DNA from: a bacterium
GTDB taxonomy: Bacteria; 4484-113; JAFGCY01
Direction of reading: 5' to 3'
Assembly (NCBI GenBank): GCA_020849855.1
Contig: JADZFO010000038.1
Location: 1-64,000 of the forward strand
Length of the DNA stretch: 64,000 nucleotides
The notes beneath the pieces are model-generated. The model ran no database searches. It was not told the DNA's origin and saw nothing but the letters and a program-made list of their open reading frames with translations. Of the stretch, positions 24,216 to 32,521 are shown piece by piece; the first letter of the stretch is position 1, and each line of letters opens with the position of its first letter. A program made the position numbers and the translations under genes.

Positions 24216-25775
24216 ATGTTCCTGTCAATCGACAAAACTTCGGCTCAGCCGGTATACCAGCAGATCCGTGACGCGATCGTGTCGCACATCCGTGCAGGCA
24301 CACTCAAGCCCGGGGATAAGCTGCCCGGCACGCGCGACCTGGCGAACCAGCTTGGCGTTTCGCGCAAGACCGTGCTGATTGCCTATCTGGAGCTGGCCGC
24401 CGACAACTGGGTGGAGAGCCGGCCGGGCTCCAGCACCTACGTGCTGGACCGCAGCGGCATGAACAGCGTCTACATGCGGCGCAGCCAGCGCATCGAGCTG
24501 GTCACGCCGCCGGGCCACACGCCGGCCAGCGAGCCTGACCCCGGCGCCCCGCAGATGGACTGGGAGCCGCTGCGCCTCGACGGCAGCTACTTCTATATGC
24601 CGCCCTACCGCGCGCGCTGGCAGGGCCCCGAAGAGTGGATCTCCTTCAGCCGCGCCATCCCTGACGTGCGGCTTTTCCCCTTTGAGCGCATCAAGAAGGT
24701 CTCGGGCCAGATGCTCTGGGACCCCAAGGCCTACTTCTTTGACTACGGCCATCCGCAGGGCTATGAGCCCCTGGTGGACTACCTGCGCACACGCCTGGCC
24801 AAGGAAGGCATCGACACCGCCGAGGAACGCAACGGCGTGGTTATCGCCTCCGGCTTCCAGGTCGGCCTGAACCTGCTGCTGACCATGCTGCTGCAGCCGG
24901 GGGACAGCGTGGTGGTGGAGGACCCCACCTTCAACGCCATCCTCAACCTGCTGGTGGCGCGCAACATCGCGCACCGCGGCGTGCCGATGGAGCACGACGG
25001 GATGGACGTGGATTATCTGGAGCGCCTGCTGATCCGCGAGAAGCCCAAGCTGATCATCACCATCCCGACCCTGCACAACCCGACCGGCACCACCATGAGC
25101 CGGGAAAAGCGCGAGCGCCTGGTGCAGCTGGCCCAGCGCTTCAACGTGCCGATCATCGAGGACTACTGGTGCATGATGATGGGCTATGAAGGCCGCCGCG
25201 AACCCTCGCTCAAGACCCTTGATTCCGGCGGGCATGTGATCCAGATCGGCAGCTTCTCCAAGAGCTTCCTGCCCGGCACCCGCGTCTCCTGGCTGGTGCT
25301 GCCGACGGGCATCGCCGAGAGCTTTGTCATCGCCAAGCGCGCCATGGACCGCAGTGATTCCTACTTCCTGCAGACCCTGGTGCATGAATTCATCATCAAG
25401 GGTTTCATGGACCTGCATTGCCGCAAGGTCGACCGTATCTATCGCGCCCGGCTTGAATTATGCGACGAGCTCATGCGTCAGCACTTTCCAGGAGAGGTGA
25501 GCTGGAAGCGCCCGGCGGGCGGCTTCAGCTTCTGGCTCTCGCTGCCGCGCAGCCTCAGTGGTGAGGAACTGCTGGAGCGTTCCGTGGCCCAGGGCGTCGA
25601 TTTCGCCCCCGGCAGCTACTTCCAGGTAGGCCGCCGGGACAGCAACTTTGTCCGTGTTTCATTCAGCACCCTGACCCAGCCACAGCTGCGCCAGGGCCTG
25701 CGCCGCCTGGGGGCGGTCCTGCAGGATGCTGTCACCGCTGAGGGGGCCCGGCAGGCTGGCCGGGTTGTTGTATGA
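24216..25775 (+). CDS. MocR/PdxR-type regulator (GntR winged helix fused to aminotransferase)
   Basis: 519 residues. The N-terminal winged helix (QPVYQQIRDAIVSHIRAGTLKPGDKLPGTRDLANQLGVSRKTV) is followed from about 130 by a class I aminotransferase fold: IASGFQVGLNLLLTML, VEDPTFN, TLHNPTGTTMS, and the PLP lysine in GSFSKSFLPGTRVSWLV. EDYWCMMM replaces the more usual DDYDSEF. MocR proteins sense PLP or amino-acid-derived ligands and regulate a neighbouring gene. The next gene, a lipoprotein, starts 11 bases downstream and is probably cotranscribed. Confidence 0.9.
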   Translation: MFLSIDKTSAQPVYQQIRDAIVSHIRAGTLKPGDKLPGTRDLANQLGVSRKTVLIAYLELAADNWVESRPGSSTYVLDRSGMNSVYMRRSQRIELVTPPGHTPASEPDPGAPQMDWEPLRLDGSYFYMPPYRARWQGPEEWISFSRAIPDVRLFPFERIKKVSGQMLWDPKAYFFDYGHPQGYEPLVDYLRTRLAKEGIDTAEERNGVVIASGFQVGLNLLLTMLLQPGDSVVVEDPTFNAILNLLVARNIAHRGVPMEHDGMDVDYLERLLIREKPKLIITIPTLHNPTGTTMSREKRERLVQLAQRFNVPIIEDYWCMMMGYEGRREPSLKTLDSGGHVIQIGSFSKSFLPGTRVSWLVLPTGIAESFVIAKRAMDRSDSYFLQTLVHEFIIKGFMDLHCRKVDRIYRARLELCDELMRQHFPGEVSWKRPAGGFSFWLSLPRSLSGEELLERSVAQGVDFAPGSYFQVGRRDSNFVRVSFSTLTQPQLRQGLRRLGAVLQDAVTAEGARQAGRVVV

Positions 25776-25785
25776 GGTGGAAGCT

Positions 25786-26856
25786 ATGACTACGCGTTTT
25801 CTGGCTCTGCTGGCCCTGCTGGCCTGCCTTGTGCTGGCCTTCAGCGCCTGTGGCGAGAACCATCAGGATGACAATGTCGAGCAGAACGGCTCAACGCCGG
25901 AACCCGGCGCGGGCCTTGACCCGACCACAAACCCTGAAGAGGCTGTGGTCGACGCCCTGATCAACGTGCTGGACTATGAGATCGCCGAGGATCCCGCGGC
26001 CGACCGTGAAGGCTCAGCCAGCGGTACCGTCGGCGGCCCCGGCGGCACCGGCGGCAAGAAGATCATGGCCAAGATCATCAACCCCGGGGACGACATCCTC
26101 TCCGAGATCATCGCCGTGCCTGGCCAGCGCTTCAAGCTGACGGTCGGCGGCGGCCGCGTCAGCAAGTCGGCGACGCTGAACACAGCGCTGCAGATCGAGT
26201 TCAGCGTGGTTGAGGACCTCAACGGCGACAACGTGGGCGGCGACAACATCACCCAGACCGTTCCGCTGGCCCTGATCGCGGGCAAGGTGGCCCGGGTGGA
26301 CATGACCATCCGCCGCGCCCTGAACAGCGATGTCGGCAGCGGCAACGCACCGGAGCCGGGCAGCGGCGAGCTGGTCTATACCGAAGCCCTGCGCGAGGAC
26401 GCCCTGGGCGCCAAGGACGACTTCTTCGGCGTGAACTACGCCACCGGCCAGGTGCTCTTTGATGTCGACGGCAACGAGTTCCTGGATGTTGGCGACGACC
26501 AGGTGCTGGATGACGCCAACATGAACGGCTGGCCGGACCAGACTGAGGGCGACTACTTCGACCCGGGCGTCAACCCGCCCAGTGCGGCCGCGCCTTTCCT
26601 CAGCGGCATGATCATCTCGGTGGATCTCGCGGCCTACGCCTTTGACCTGCAGACGGACGATGGCCGCCTGATTCGCGTGACCATCGAACCCTTCGCCCTC
26701 ATCGCTCCGCTGACCGAGGGTGGAGATCTGCTGGGGCAGGTGATCCTTGATCCTTCCATGGTTGGTACACACGTCAGCGTCGACGGTGTCCAGCTTGACG
26801 AGCAGAGTTTCCTGGCCTTCCGGGTCGTGCTTGACCCGGCCAAACCAACTCGCTAA
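25786..26856 (+). CDS. lipoprotein with acidic, calcium-binding-like segment
   Basis: 356 residues from the ATG at 25786, with GAGGTGG upstream. The signal ends in FSAC, lipobox Cys23. A short Gly-rich linker (GTVGGPGGTGG) follows, then a beta-rich region (residues about 110-200) and an acidic loop region, DVDGNEFLDVGDDQVLDDAN, resembling EF-hand/dockerin-type calcium loops. The C-terminal 90 residues (MIISVDLAAYAFDLQTDDGRL onward) resemble DUF5666-type beta domains. Function unknown; cotranscription with the MocR regulator is likely from the spacing. Confidence 0.7.
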   Translation: MTTRFLALLALLACLVLAFSACGENHQDDNVEQNGSTPEPGAGLDPTTNPEEAVVDALINVLDYEIAEDPAADREGSASGTVGGPGGTGGKKIMAKIINPGDDILSEIIAVPGQRFKLTVGGGRVSKSATLNTALQIEFSVVEDLNGDNVGGDNITQTVPLALIAGKVARVDMTIRRALNSDVGSGNAPEPGSGELVYTEALREDALGAKDDFFGVNYATGQVLFDVDGNEFLDVGDDQVLDDANMNGWPDQTEGDYFDPGVNPPSAAAPFLSGMIISVDLAAYAFDLQTDDGRLIRVTIEPFALIAPLTEGGDLLGQVILDPSMVGTHVSVDGVQLDEQSFLAFRVVLDPAKPTR

Positions 26857-26887
26857 CGGGGAAGAAGCGCTATAGCTTCGGGCACAG

Positions 26888-26925
26888 GGGCGCGGCCGCC
26901 GCGATGGGACCGCGCCCTTCTGTTT
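26888..26925 (+). terminator. probable Rho-independent terminator after the lipoprotein gene
   Basis: GGGCGCGG and CCGCGCCC enclose a 14-base loop and are followed by TTCTGTTT. The downstream gene begins immediately after. Confidence 0.5.
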
Positions 26926-26929
26926 GCGC

Positions 26930-28465
26930 ATGGCAGAGGGCGCGTCCTGCTCCAGCAGGTATAAACAGCAGATGTCCAGCGGGGGCGAAATCCAAAGCAG
27001 GCTGCTTGGCGCTTTGCGCCGCCCGCCGCCGCTGCTTGAAAAGCTGGCCGCCGTCCCGGGGCTCTATCTCGTCGGCGGCTGGCTGCGCGATATCGCCCTG
27101 GGACGCGGCAGCAGCGACTTCGACCTGATCGCTCTGGACGGCTTTGATCAGCTCAGCATCGCGGTGATCGCCGCGCTGGGCCAGCAGCCTTACCTGGTCA
27201 ACGAGCGCTTCGCCACCACCCGCTTTCTGCTGCCCGATGGCAGCAGCCTGGACCTGCAGCCCTGCCGCCCCGGCGGCATCGCAGCAGACCTGGCCCAGCG
27301 CGACTACAGCGTCAACACACTGTGCTATCCACTGGCGGCGCTGGGGCCGCAGGCCGCTCTTGAACATCTCAGCTCGCACCCACTGGCGCTGGCTGACCTG
27401 GAGCAGCGCGTGCTGCGCATGGTGGACCCTGTTGCCATGGCGGCCGACCCGCTGCGCGTGCTGCGCGGCTATCGCCTTTGCACGGGCCTGGGCCTGCGGC
27501 CGGATGTGGAGACCCGGCGCTGCTGGCATGAACTGCGGGGGCGGATCTTTGACTCGGCCGCCGAGCGCATCCGCGAAGAGCTGCTGCAGTGGTTCGCCGC
27601 GCCGGAGCCCGACCCGGCCTTCCCGCGCTGGCCCTCCTTCCCGCTGAGCGTCCGCTGGGCCGCTGAGGACGGCGTGCTATGGCAGCTCTTTCCGCCGCTG
27701 GAAGCCGCCATCGGCTGTGAGCAGAACGTCTATCACCACCTGGATGTCTGGAACCACACACTTGAATGCCTGGTGCAGCTCGAGGCCCTGCGGGCCCGGC
27801 TGAAGGATGACCAGCCCGCGGAGCTGAGCAGCTATGCCCCGCGGCTGCGGGCCGACTGGGATGCGCCCTTCACAGCCGCGGCGCCGGCCAGCGCGCTGAC
27901 ACGCCTTTCGCTTCTGCTGCATGACATCGCCAAGCCGCCGACCCGCGCGGTGCAGGCCGACGGCAAGGTGACCTTCTACGGGCATCAGGAAGTCGGGGCC
28001 GAGCTGGTACGTCCGCTGCTGGAGCGCCTGCGCTTCAGCCTGGACGAGCAGAACTTCGTCCGCAGCATGGTGGCCGAGCATCTGCGCCTGGGCTTTTACG
28101 CCGAGCACGACCCGATCCCGCCGCGCCTGCTGTACCGCTTCATCCGCAGCCTGGGCGCGGCGACGCCGCTGGCAGTGCTGCACAGCCTGGCCGACTGCGC
28201 TGCGACCCAGGGCGAAGGCGCGGAGGAAAGCCTGCACAAGCACCTGCGCGCTGCGCAGCAGGTCCTGCAATCCTGGTACAGCGCGGACGAGGTCGCCCGC
28301 CCGCCGCTGTTGCTGGACGGCCACGCGATCATGCAGCTCACCGGCCTGCCGCCGGGGAAGCGCGTGGGCGAGATCAAGGAAGCCCTGCTGGAGGCGACTG
28401 CCGCCGGGGACGTGGCAAACGAGGACGCTGCGCGGGAGTTTGTGCTGCGGTTGATGAAAGAGTAG
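26930..28465 (+). CDS. CCA-adding / poly(A) polymerase family tRNA nucleotidyltransferase
   Basis: Up to 511 residues (ATG at 26930; an ATG at 26972 giving MSSGGEIQSR is also possible). The class II nucleotidyltransferase head is clear: LYLVGGWLRDIALGRGSSDFDLI has the GG and catalytic DxD. RDYSVNTLCYPL and DPLRVLRGYRLCTGLGL are the usual following motifs. The C-terminal half has an HD domain (LLLHDIAKPPTRA; YGHQEVGAELV), as in bacterial CCA-adding enzymes with phosphohydrolase activity. It completes or repairs the tRNA 3' CCA; whether it adds CCA, only A or only CC cannot be told here. Confidence 0.88.
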   Translation: MAEGASCSSRYKQQMSSGGEIQSRLLGALRRPPPLLEKLAAVPGLYLVGGWLRDIALGRGSSDFDLIALDGFDQLSIAVIAALGQQPYLVNERFATTRFLLPDGSSLDLQPCRPGGIAADLAQRDYSVNTLCYPLAALGPQAALEHLSSHPLALADLEQRVLRMVDPVAMAADPLRVLRGYRLCTGLGLRPDVETRRCWHELRGRIFDSAAERIREELLQWFAAPEPDPAFPRWPSFPLSVRWAAEDGVLWQLFPPLEAAIGCEQNVYHHLDVWNHTLECLVQLEALRARLKDDQPAELSSYAPRLRADWDAPFTAAAPASALTRLSLLLHDIAKPPTRAVQADGKVTFYGHQEVGAELVRPLLERLRFSLDEQNFVRSMVAEHLRLGFYAEHDPIPPRLLYRFIRSLGAATPLAVLHSLADCAATQGEGAEESLHKHLRAAQQVLQSWYSADEVARPPLLLDGHAIMQLTGLPPGKRVGEIKEALLEATAAGDVANEDAAREFVLRLMKE

Positions 28466-28479
28466 CCGTGGGGCGACAG

Positions 28480-28731
28480 TTAGTAGATGTCCCGCCGGTG
28501 GTCAGCGTCGATGATCCAGACTTGCAGCATATGATCATAGATACTGTAGACAACCCTGTAATGGCCGACACGGATACGCCACTGATCTTTGCGACCACTC
28601 ATCTTCAGACATCCATGCGGCCGCGGATCAGATGCGAGGGCCGCAATTGCCTCAGCCACGCGCGGACGCACATCCTCCGGCAGCTTCTTCAGGGCCCGGA
28701 CGGCCTCCGGCTCATAGTGGATCTCGTACAT
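28480..28731 (-). CDS. RelE/ParE-family toxin
   Basis: 83 residues: MYEIHYEPEAVRALKKLPEDVRPRVAEAI, then HGCLKMSGRKDQWRIRVGHYRVVYSI and a final strand VWIIDADHRRDIY, the full RelE fold with the basic residues (Lys, Arg, Arg) used for ribosome-dependent mRNA cleavage. The start overlaps the antitoxin stop by one base (TAATG), so translation is coupled. It converges on the CCA-adding gene with 14 bases between the stops. Confidence 0.92.
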   Translation of the reverse strand: MYEIHYEPEAVRALKKLPEDVRPRVAEAIAALASDPRPHGCLKMSGRKDQWRIRVGHYRVVYSIYDHMLQVWIIDADHRRDIY

Positions 28732-29117
28732 TAATTGCTGTGTACGGTCAGCAGATGTTCAAGTCCAAGCTCTTTGAGGACAAGCTCCATGGGAACGGCT
28801 GGCCCTGGAAACAGCAGCTGGTTCAGATCGATGATGGCGCCGTCATATTCATCCTGCGTTTCCGGGCTCAGGTGATCAAAATCAAAGTTCCCGTCATTTG
28901 AGCTCATCACACTGCGTTCAATCTCTCGGATGCGTGAAAGCAGTACTGCGCCGGCGCGGTACTCCTCTGGCCACTGTGACGGCTCCAGGATGCTCAGGCG
29001 TACCAGCATCCGCAGATAGTCTTCCAGAGCGACCGTCACATGCGTGACCTTGCCTTCGGAGTCCAGCTCGAAGCGTGGGGCCTCAGACAGCTCGTTGTCC
29101 TTGCTTAGAACAGACAT
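28731..29117 (-). CDS. probable antitoxin partner of the RelE-like toxin
   Basis: 128 residues from MSVLSKDNELSEAPRFELD at 29117. It is upstream of and overlaps the toxin gene by one base, the standard antitoxin-toxin order. It is longer than typical RelB antitoxins; GKVTHVTVALEDYLRMLVRL may hold the DNA-binding part, and the acidic SPETQDEYDGAIIDLNQLL region may wrap the toxin. I do not recognise a named antitoxin family, so the assignment is from position. Confidence 0.7.
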   Translation of the reverse strand: MSVLSKDNELSEAPRFELDSEGKVTHVTVALEDYLRMLVRLSILEPSQWPEEYRAGAVLLSRIREIERSVMSSNDGNFDFDHLSPETQDEYDGAIIDLNQLLFPGPAVPMELVLKELGLEHLLTVHSN

Positions 29118-29218
29118 GCTGAAGTTATAACCCTGTGCTGCTACCTGCGCAAGTGCAGTGCGCTGAATGGCCAACACCGACGCATTGGCGAAGCCAACTC
29201 GATCATGCGCCGGAGACT

Positions 29219-29321
29219 CGGAGCGCGGGCTGGTCGCGAAGCGGCAGCCCGCTTGCCTATGCTTTAGACACCGGGAACATTCAAGAAAGCGGGCCTTGCT
29301 GCGCAAGCAGCCCGCGCTCCG
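29219..29321. repeat. head-to-head REP-like pair bounded by a perfect 14-bp inverted repeat
   Basis: CGGAGCGCGGGCTG at 29219-29232 and its exact complement at 29308-29321 enclose 75 bases. Each end also forms its own hairpin (GCGGGCTG with CAGCCCGC; GCGGGC with GCCCGC around a nested TTGC-TGC-GCAA). Read inward, both ends start with GGAG. It lies between the antitoxin start and the hisS 3' end. Confidence 0.85.
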
Positions 29322-29341
29322 CGACTTCGATGCTACTCCAT

Positions 29342-30820
29342 CTAGACGGGATCGACATGCAGCAGCGCCTTGATCCCAGCGGCCAGTTCATCGCGCTTGA
29401 CCACTGTCTGCGGCCGCTTCTCCTTGCTGGTCCACTCCTCGCGGGTGGCCGCCTCGGCCGCCAGTTCCTTGCCGGCCTGCAGGTCCTTCACACTGACCTC
29501 GCCGCGCTCGAACTCATCGCTACCGGCGATGATCGCCAGCGCGCAGCCGAGCTTGTCGGCGTACTTCATCTGCTTTTGCATGTTGGCCTTGCCGCCCTGC
29601 CACATCTCGGCGCGGATGCCGGCCTCGCGCAGCTCGCGGGTCATGGCGATATAGTCGCCAAGGCGCTCGCGGTCCATCACCGTCACCAGCACCTGCGGCC
29701 CGGCGGTCTCCTCACCCAGCAGCAGGTCCAGCTTGCCCAGCTGCTTCAGCGCGGCCAGCAGACGGTCGACGCCCACGGATGCGCCGACGGCCGGGATGCC
29801 CTGGCCCTCGCCCATGAAGCGCTCGACCAGGTTGTCATAGCGCCCGCCGCCGAAGATGGAGCCATAGGACGGCAGCTCGGTAAGGACCACCTCAAAGACC
29901 GGCCCGGAGTAATAGCCCAGGCCGCGGGCCAGGTGCAGATCAAAGTTGACCCGGCCCTGGCTTCTCGGCCCCGGCACGCCATAGTCCTTCAGCCAGGCCA
30001 GCATCTGCTCAATTTCGTCCAGCGCCTCCATGGCCAGCGCGTTTTCGGCCAGCAGCGCGCGCGCGGCGGAAAGGCTCTCGGCGTTATTGCCCTCGTTGGG
30101 CAGGTCAAGGAAGGCGTCGACCCGCGCGATCTGATCCACGCTCAGGCCCAGGCCCTCCACAAAGGCCCCGCTTTCGTCCTTCAGCCCGCCGCCCAGTTCC
30201 TGGCGGATGCGCTCGCGGGGGTACTTGTCCAGCTTGTCGATGACGCGGTAGATGCTGCGGGCCTGCTGCGCATCCGCGCCGCAGTACTCACCCACGGCGT
30301 TCAGCAGCTTGCGGTTGGAGACGCGGATCACGTAGCCGCCCACGGCAAGCTCGCTGAGGATGGCGTCGATCACCGCGATGATCTCGGCGTCGGCGGTCAG
30401 TTCAGGTGTGCCCACGGAGTCGATGTCGAACTGCAGGAACTCGCGAAAGCGCCCCGGCTCGGGCTTGTCATAGCGCCAGACCGGGCCATAGGCATAGCGG
30501 CGCAGGGGCCGCGGGATCTCGCCTTGCAGGTAAGTGCAGACCACCCGCGCCAGCGGCACGGTCAGGTCAAAGCGCAGGCCGACCTCTTCCTCATCCTGGT
30601 TGCTGAAGGTGAAGATGTTGCGGATCTGCTCGCCGGATGGCTGGGGGCCAAGCAGCGCGTCGCGCAGCTCGAGCGCCGGCGTGTCAAAGGGCAGGAAGCC
30701 GAAGCGGCGGCAGACTTCCTCGACGCGGCGCAGCATGACGCGGCGGGCGAGGGTCAGCTCGGGCAGCCCGTCCTGCATGCCCTTCAGCAGGCGCGCTTTA
30801 ACGAGATCGGTGGGAGACAT
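29342..30820 (-). CDS. hisS: histidyl-tRNA synthetase
   Basis: 492 residues, a class II synthetase. Motif 2 is in RRYAYGPVWRYDKPEPGRFREFLQFDID, the histidine-binding loop and motif 3 in LARGLGYYSGPVFEV and SIFGGGRYDNLVERFMGEG, with SVGVDRLLAAL as the end of the core. The C-terminal anticodon-binding domain begins near 370 (PQVLVTVMDRE). At 492 residues, with a C-terminal ATREEWTSKEKRPQTV segment, it is longer than the E. coli enzyme (about 424) and nearer the longer HisRS type. Starts at MSPTDLVKARLLKGMQD. No leader peptide or T-box was recognised. Confidence 0.95.
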   Translation of the reverse strand: MSPTDLVKARLLKGMQDGLPELTLARRVMLRRVEEVCRRFGFLPFDTPALELRDALLGPQPSGEQIRNIFTFSNQDEEEVGLRFDLTVPLARVVCTYLQGEIPRPLRRYAYGPVWRYDKPEPGRFREFLQFDIDSVGTPELTADAEIIAVIDAILSELAVGGYVIRVSNRKLLNAVGEYCGADAQQARSIYRVIDKLDKYPRERIRQELGGGLKDESGAFVEGLGLSVDQIARVDAFLDLPNEGNNAESLSAARALLAENALAMEALDEIEQMLAWLKDYGVPGPRSQGRVNFDLHLARGLGYYSGPVFEVVLTELPSYGSIFGGGRYDNLVERFMGEGQGIPAVGASVGVDRLLAALKQLGKLDLLLGEETAGPQVLVTVMDRERLGDYIAMTRELREAGIRAEMWQGGKANMQKQMKYADKLGCALAIIAGSDEFERGEVSVKDLQAGKELAAEAATREEWTSKEKRPQTVVKRDELAAGIKALLHVDPV

Positions 30821-30841
30821 GGGTCAATTGTCCCAGAGAAA

Positions 30842-30869
30842 GGCTCAAGGCTCAAGGCACAAGGCTCAA
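30842..30869 (-). repeat. heptamer array left of the four-helix-bundle gene (4 units)
   Basis: GGCTCAA-GGCTCAA-GGCACAA-GGCTCAA on the plus strand, the inverse of the array at 31364-31398. The stop codon of the four-helix-bundle gene (TCA on this strand, 30866-30868) is inside the last unit. Confidence 0.9.
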
Positions 30870-31270
30870 GTGCCTAAACCTGTGCCACTCGGCTTTGTGG
30901 TTGGCCCACTTGATACGTTGGCCGCTTTGAGACCAATAGCTGTGAAGATTGCCCGCAACTCCTCCGCCTCCATGAGAGCAGCTCTGACTCTGGCCAACAA
31001 TGCGTTGGACAAGAAGCCGGCCTCAAGTAAAAGCTCGAGCCAGTAAGCAGTCTCTTCACTCTCCTGCATGCAGATATGGACTTTGCTGATGAACTCACTG
31101 GTGCTGCGGGCACGTTGAGCTTCTCTATAGTTTGCTCCAATAGATGTTCCACTCCGCAGGAGCTGTTTTCCAAGAACCCAGGTTTCCTGGCGGCTCGGCA
31201 TGTCACCGCAGAGCCTAATGACAGTTAGCGCAAAACGCTTTGTTCTGCCATTGAGTTCTGGTTTGCGCAT
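30866..31270 (-). CDS. four-helix-bundle protein (23S rRNA intervening-sequence type)
   Basis: 134 residues of the family first seen encoded in intervening sequences of 23S rRNA: RFALTVIRLCGDMPSRQETWVLGKQLLRSGTSIGANYREAQRARSTSEFISKVHICMQESEETAYWLELL is diagnostic. Function is not known; these genes behave as solitary accessory genes in many environmental genomes. Here the gene is bounded on both sides by inverted heptamer arrays, with its stop codon inside the left one, between hisS and xth. Confidence 0.9.
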   Translation of the reverse strand: MRKPELNGRTKRFALTVIRLCGDMPSRQETWVLGKQLLRSGTSIGANYREAQRARSTSEFISKVHICMQESEETAYWLELLLEAGFLSNALLARVRAALMEAEELRAIFTAIGLKAANVSSGPTTKPSGTGLGT

Positions 31271-31363
31271 AGGGATGTAGTGTAGCGAAGCAGGTCCGAG
31301 AATCCTCAGATTGAATAGATATTCAGCTTCGATCTTCGCTGACTCCAGAACTGGACGTTTAGC

Positions 31364-31398
31364 CTTGAGCCTTGAGCCTTGAGCCTTGAGCCTTCTGC
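31364..31398 (+). repeat. heptamer array right of the four-helix-bundle gene (4 units plus variant)
   Basis: Four CTTGAGC units and a CTTCTGC variant. They are the reverse complement of the array at 30842-30869 and the same sequence as that at 9145-9214. The xth start codon is 16 bases downstream. Confidence 0.9.
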
Positions 31399-31413
31399 TA
31401 GACTCGCCCCGCC

Positions 31414-32190
31414 ATGAAACTCATCTCCTGGAACGTCAACGGCGTGCGCGCCATCATGAAGCGCGGCTTCTTTGAATTCATCGCCCAGACCAGGGCGGAT
31501 GTCTACTGTTTCCAGGAGGTCAAGGCCACCGGCGAGCAGGCGCTGAAGGCCGCCGAGGAGCTTGGGGTGAAGTGGCCTAAAGCCTATGAGCAGGTCTGGT
31601 ACCCGGCGCAAAAGGCCGGCTACAGCGGTACCGCGATCCTGACCAAGCCCAAGCCGGTCTCTGTCACCAGCGGCATGGGCATGAATGAGCACGACAGCGA
31701 GGGCCGGGTGCTGACGGCTGAGTACGACGACTTCTATGTGGTGAACGTGTACACGCCGAATGCCAAGAACGACCTCAGCCGCCTGGACTACCGCCACAAG
31801 CTCTGGGACCCGCTCTTCCTGAAGTACCTCAAGAAGCTGGAGAGCCACAAGCCGGTCATCACCTGCGGCGATTTCAACACCGCGCATAAGGAGATCGACC
31901 TGGCCCGCCCGAAGGCGAACACCAAAAGCGCCGGCTTCACCCCGCAGGAGCGCGAGGGCTTCGACAACTATGTCAGCGCCGGCTTCATCGACGCCTTCCG
32001 CGAGTTTGAGAAGGGCGAGGGCCACTACACCTGGTGGAGCCTGCGCAGCGGGGCGCGCGAGCGCAACGTGGGCTGGCGCATCGACTACTTCCTGATCAGC
32101 CCGGCGCTGCGCCCGCGCCTCAAGAAGGCCTGGATCCTGAAGGACGTGATGGGCACCGACCACTGCCCGGTTGGGATTGAGCTGAAGTAG
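31414..32190 (+). CDS. xth: exodeoxyribonuclease III (AP endonuclease)
   Basis: 258 residues of the Mg-dependent EEP nuclease fold: MKLISWNVNGVRAI, VYCFQEVKATG (catalytic Glu), GYSGTAILTK, VNVYTPNA, CGDFNTAHKEIDL (Asp/Asn), ARERNVGWRIDYFLIS and the final GTDHCPVGIEL (Asp-His). It cuts at abasic sites and trims 3' blocked ends in base-excision repair. Full length for the ExoA/XthA group. The stop TAG forms GTAG with the preceding base and runs straight into the CCGGAGCGCGGG end of a palindromic element. Confidence 0.96.
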   Translation: MKLISWNVNGVRAIMKRGFFEFIAQTRADVYCFQEVKATGEQALKAAEELGVKWPKAYEQVWYPAQKAGYSGTAILTKPKPVSVTSGMGMNEHDSEGRVLTAEYDDFYVVNVYTPNAKNDLSRLDYRHKLWDPLFLKYLKKLESHKPVITCGDFNTAHKEIDLARPKANTKSAGFTPQEREGFDNYVSAGFIDAFREFEKGEGHYTWWSLRSGARERNVGWRIDYFLISPALRPRLKKAWILKDVMGTDHCPVGIELK

Positions 32191-32192
32191 CC

Positions 32193-32494
32193 GGAGCGCG
32201 GGACAGTGTCCCGTATCCCCTTTGGGCGGGCGTGGAACCCGCTCTGTGAACATCGCTTGAGTTCGATCTAAACCGAGCCAACAGAGAAGATTGAGTTTGA
32301 ACCAGGCTGAGCAGAAAGCACCTCCGCTTAAAGGAGCCTGACTCCAAATGTTCTCAAGCTCCGTTGCACCCGGTTTGCTCGGATAACTCTGTTTTGATCG
32401 GATCTTGTGGCCTGCTGCCGATCAGGTCTTCATTGCAGGACCGGCTGCCTGCAGAGCCCGACCGACCAAGAACGGGACAAATGTCCCGCGCTCC
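32193..32494. repeat. 302-bp element with GGAG-headed palindromic ends and nested inverted arrays
   Basis: GGAGCGCGGGACA (32193-32205) and its exact complement (32482-32494) are the ends; each carries its own small hairpin (CGGGA-CAGTG-TCCCG; GGGACA-AA-TGTCCC). Nested inside, GATCTAAACCGAG-like sequence at 32265-32286 is roughly inverted at 32371-32404, the same repeat that flanks the GxxExxY gene, but with no gene between. It fills the 331-base gap between xth and recX. Confidence 0.75.
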
Positions 32495-32521
32495 ATTCTG
32501 AGCGGCTTCTACAATCCCACC

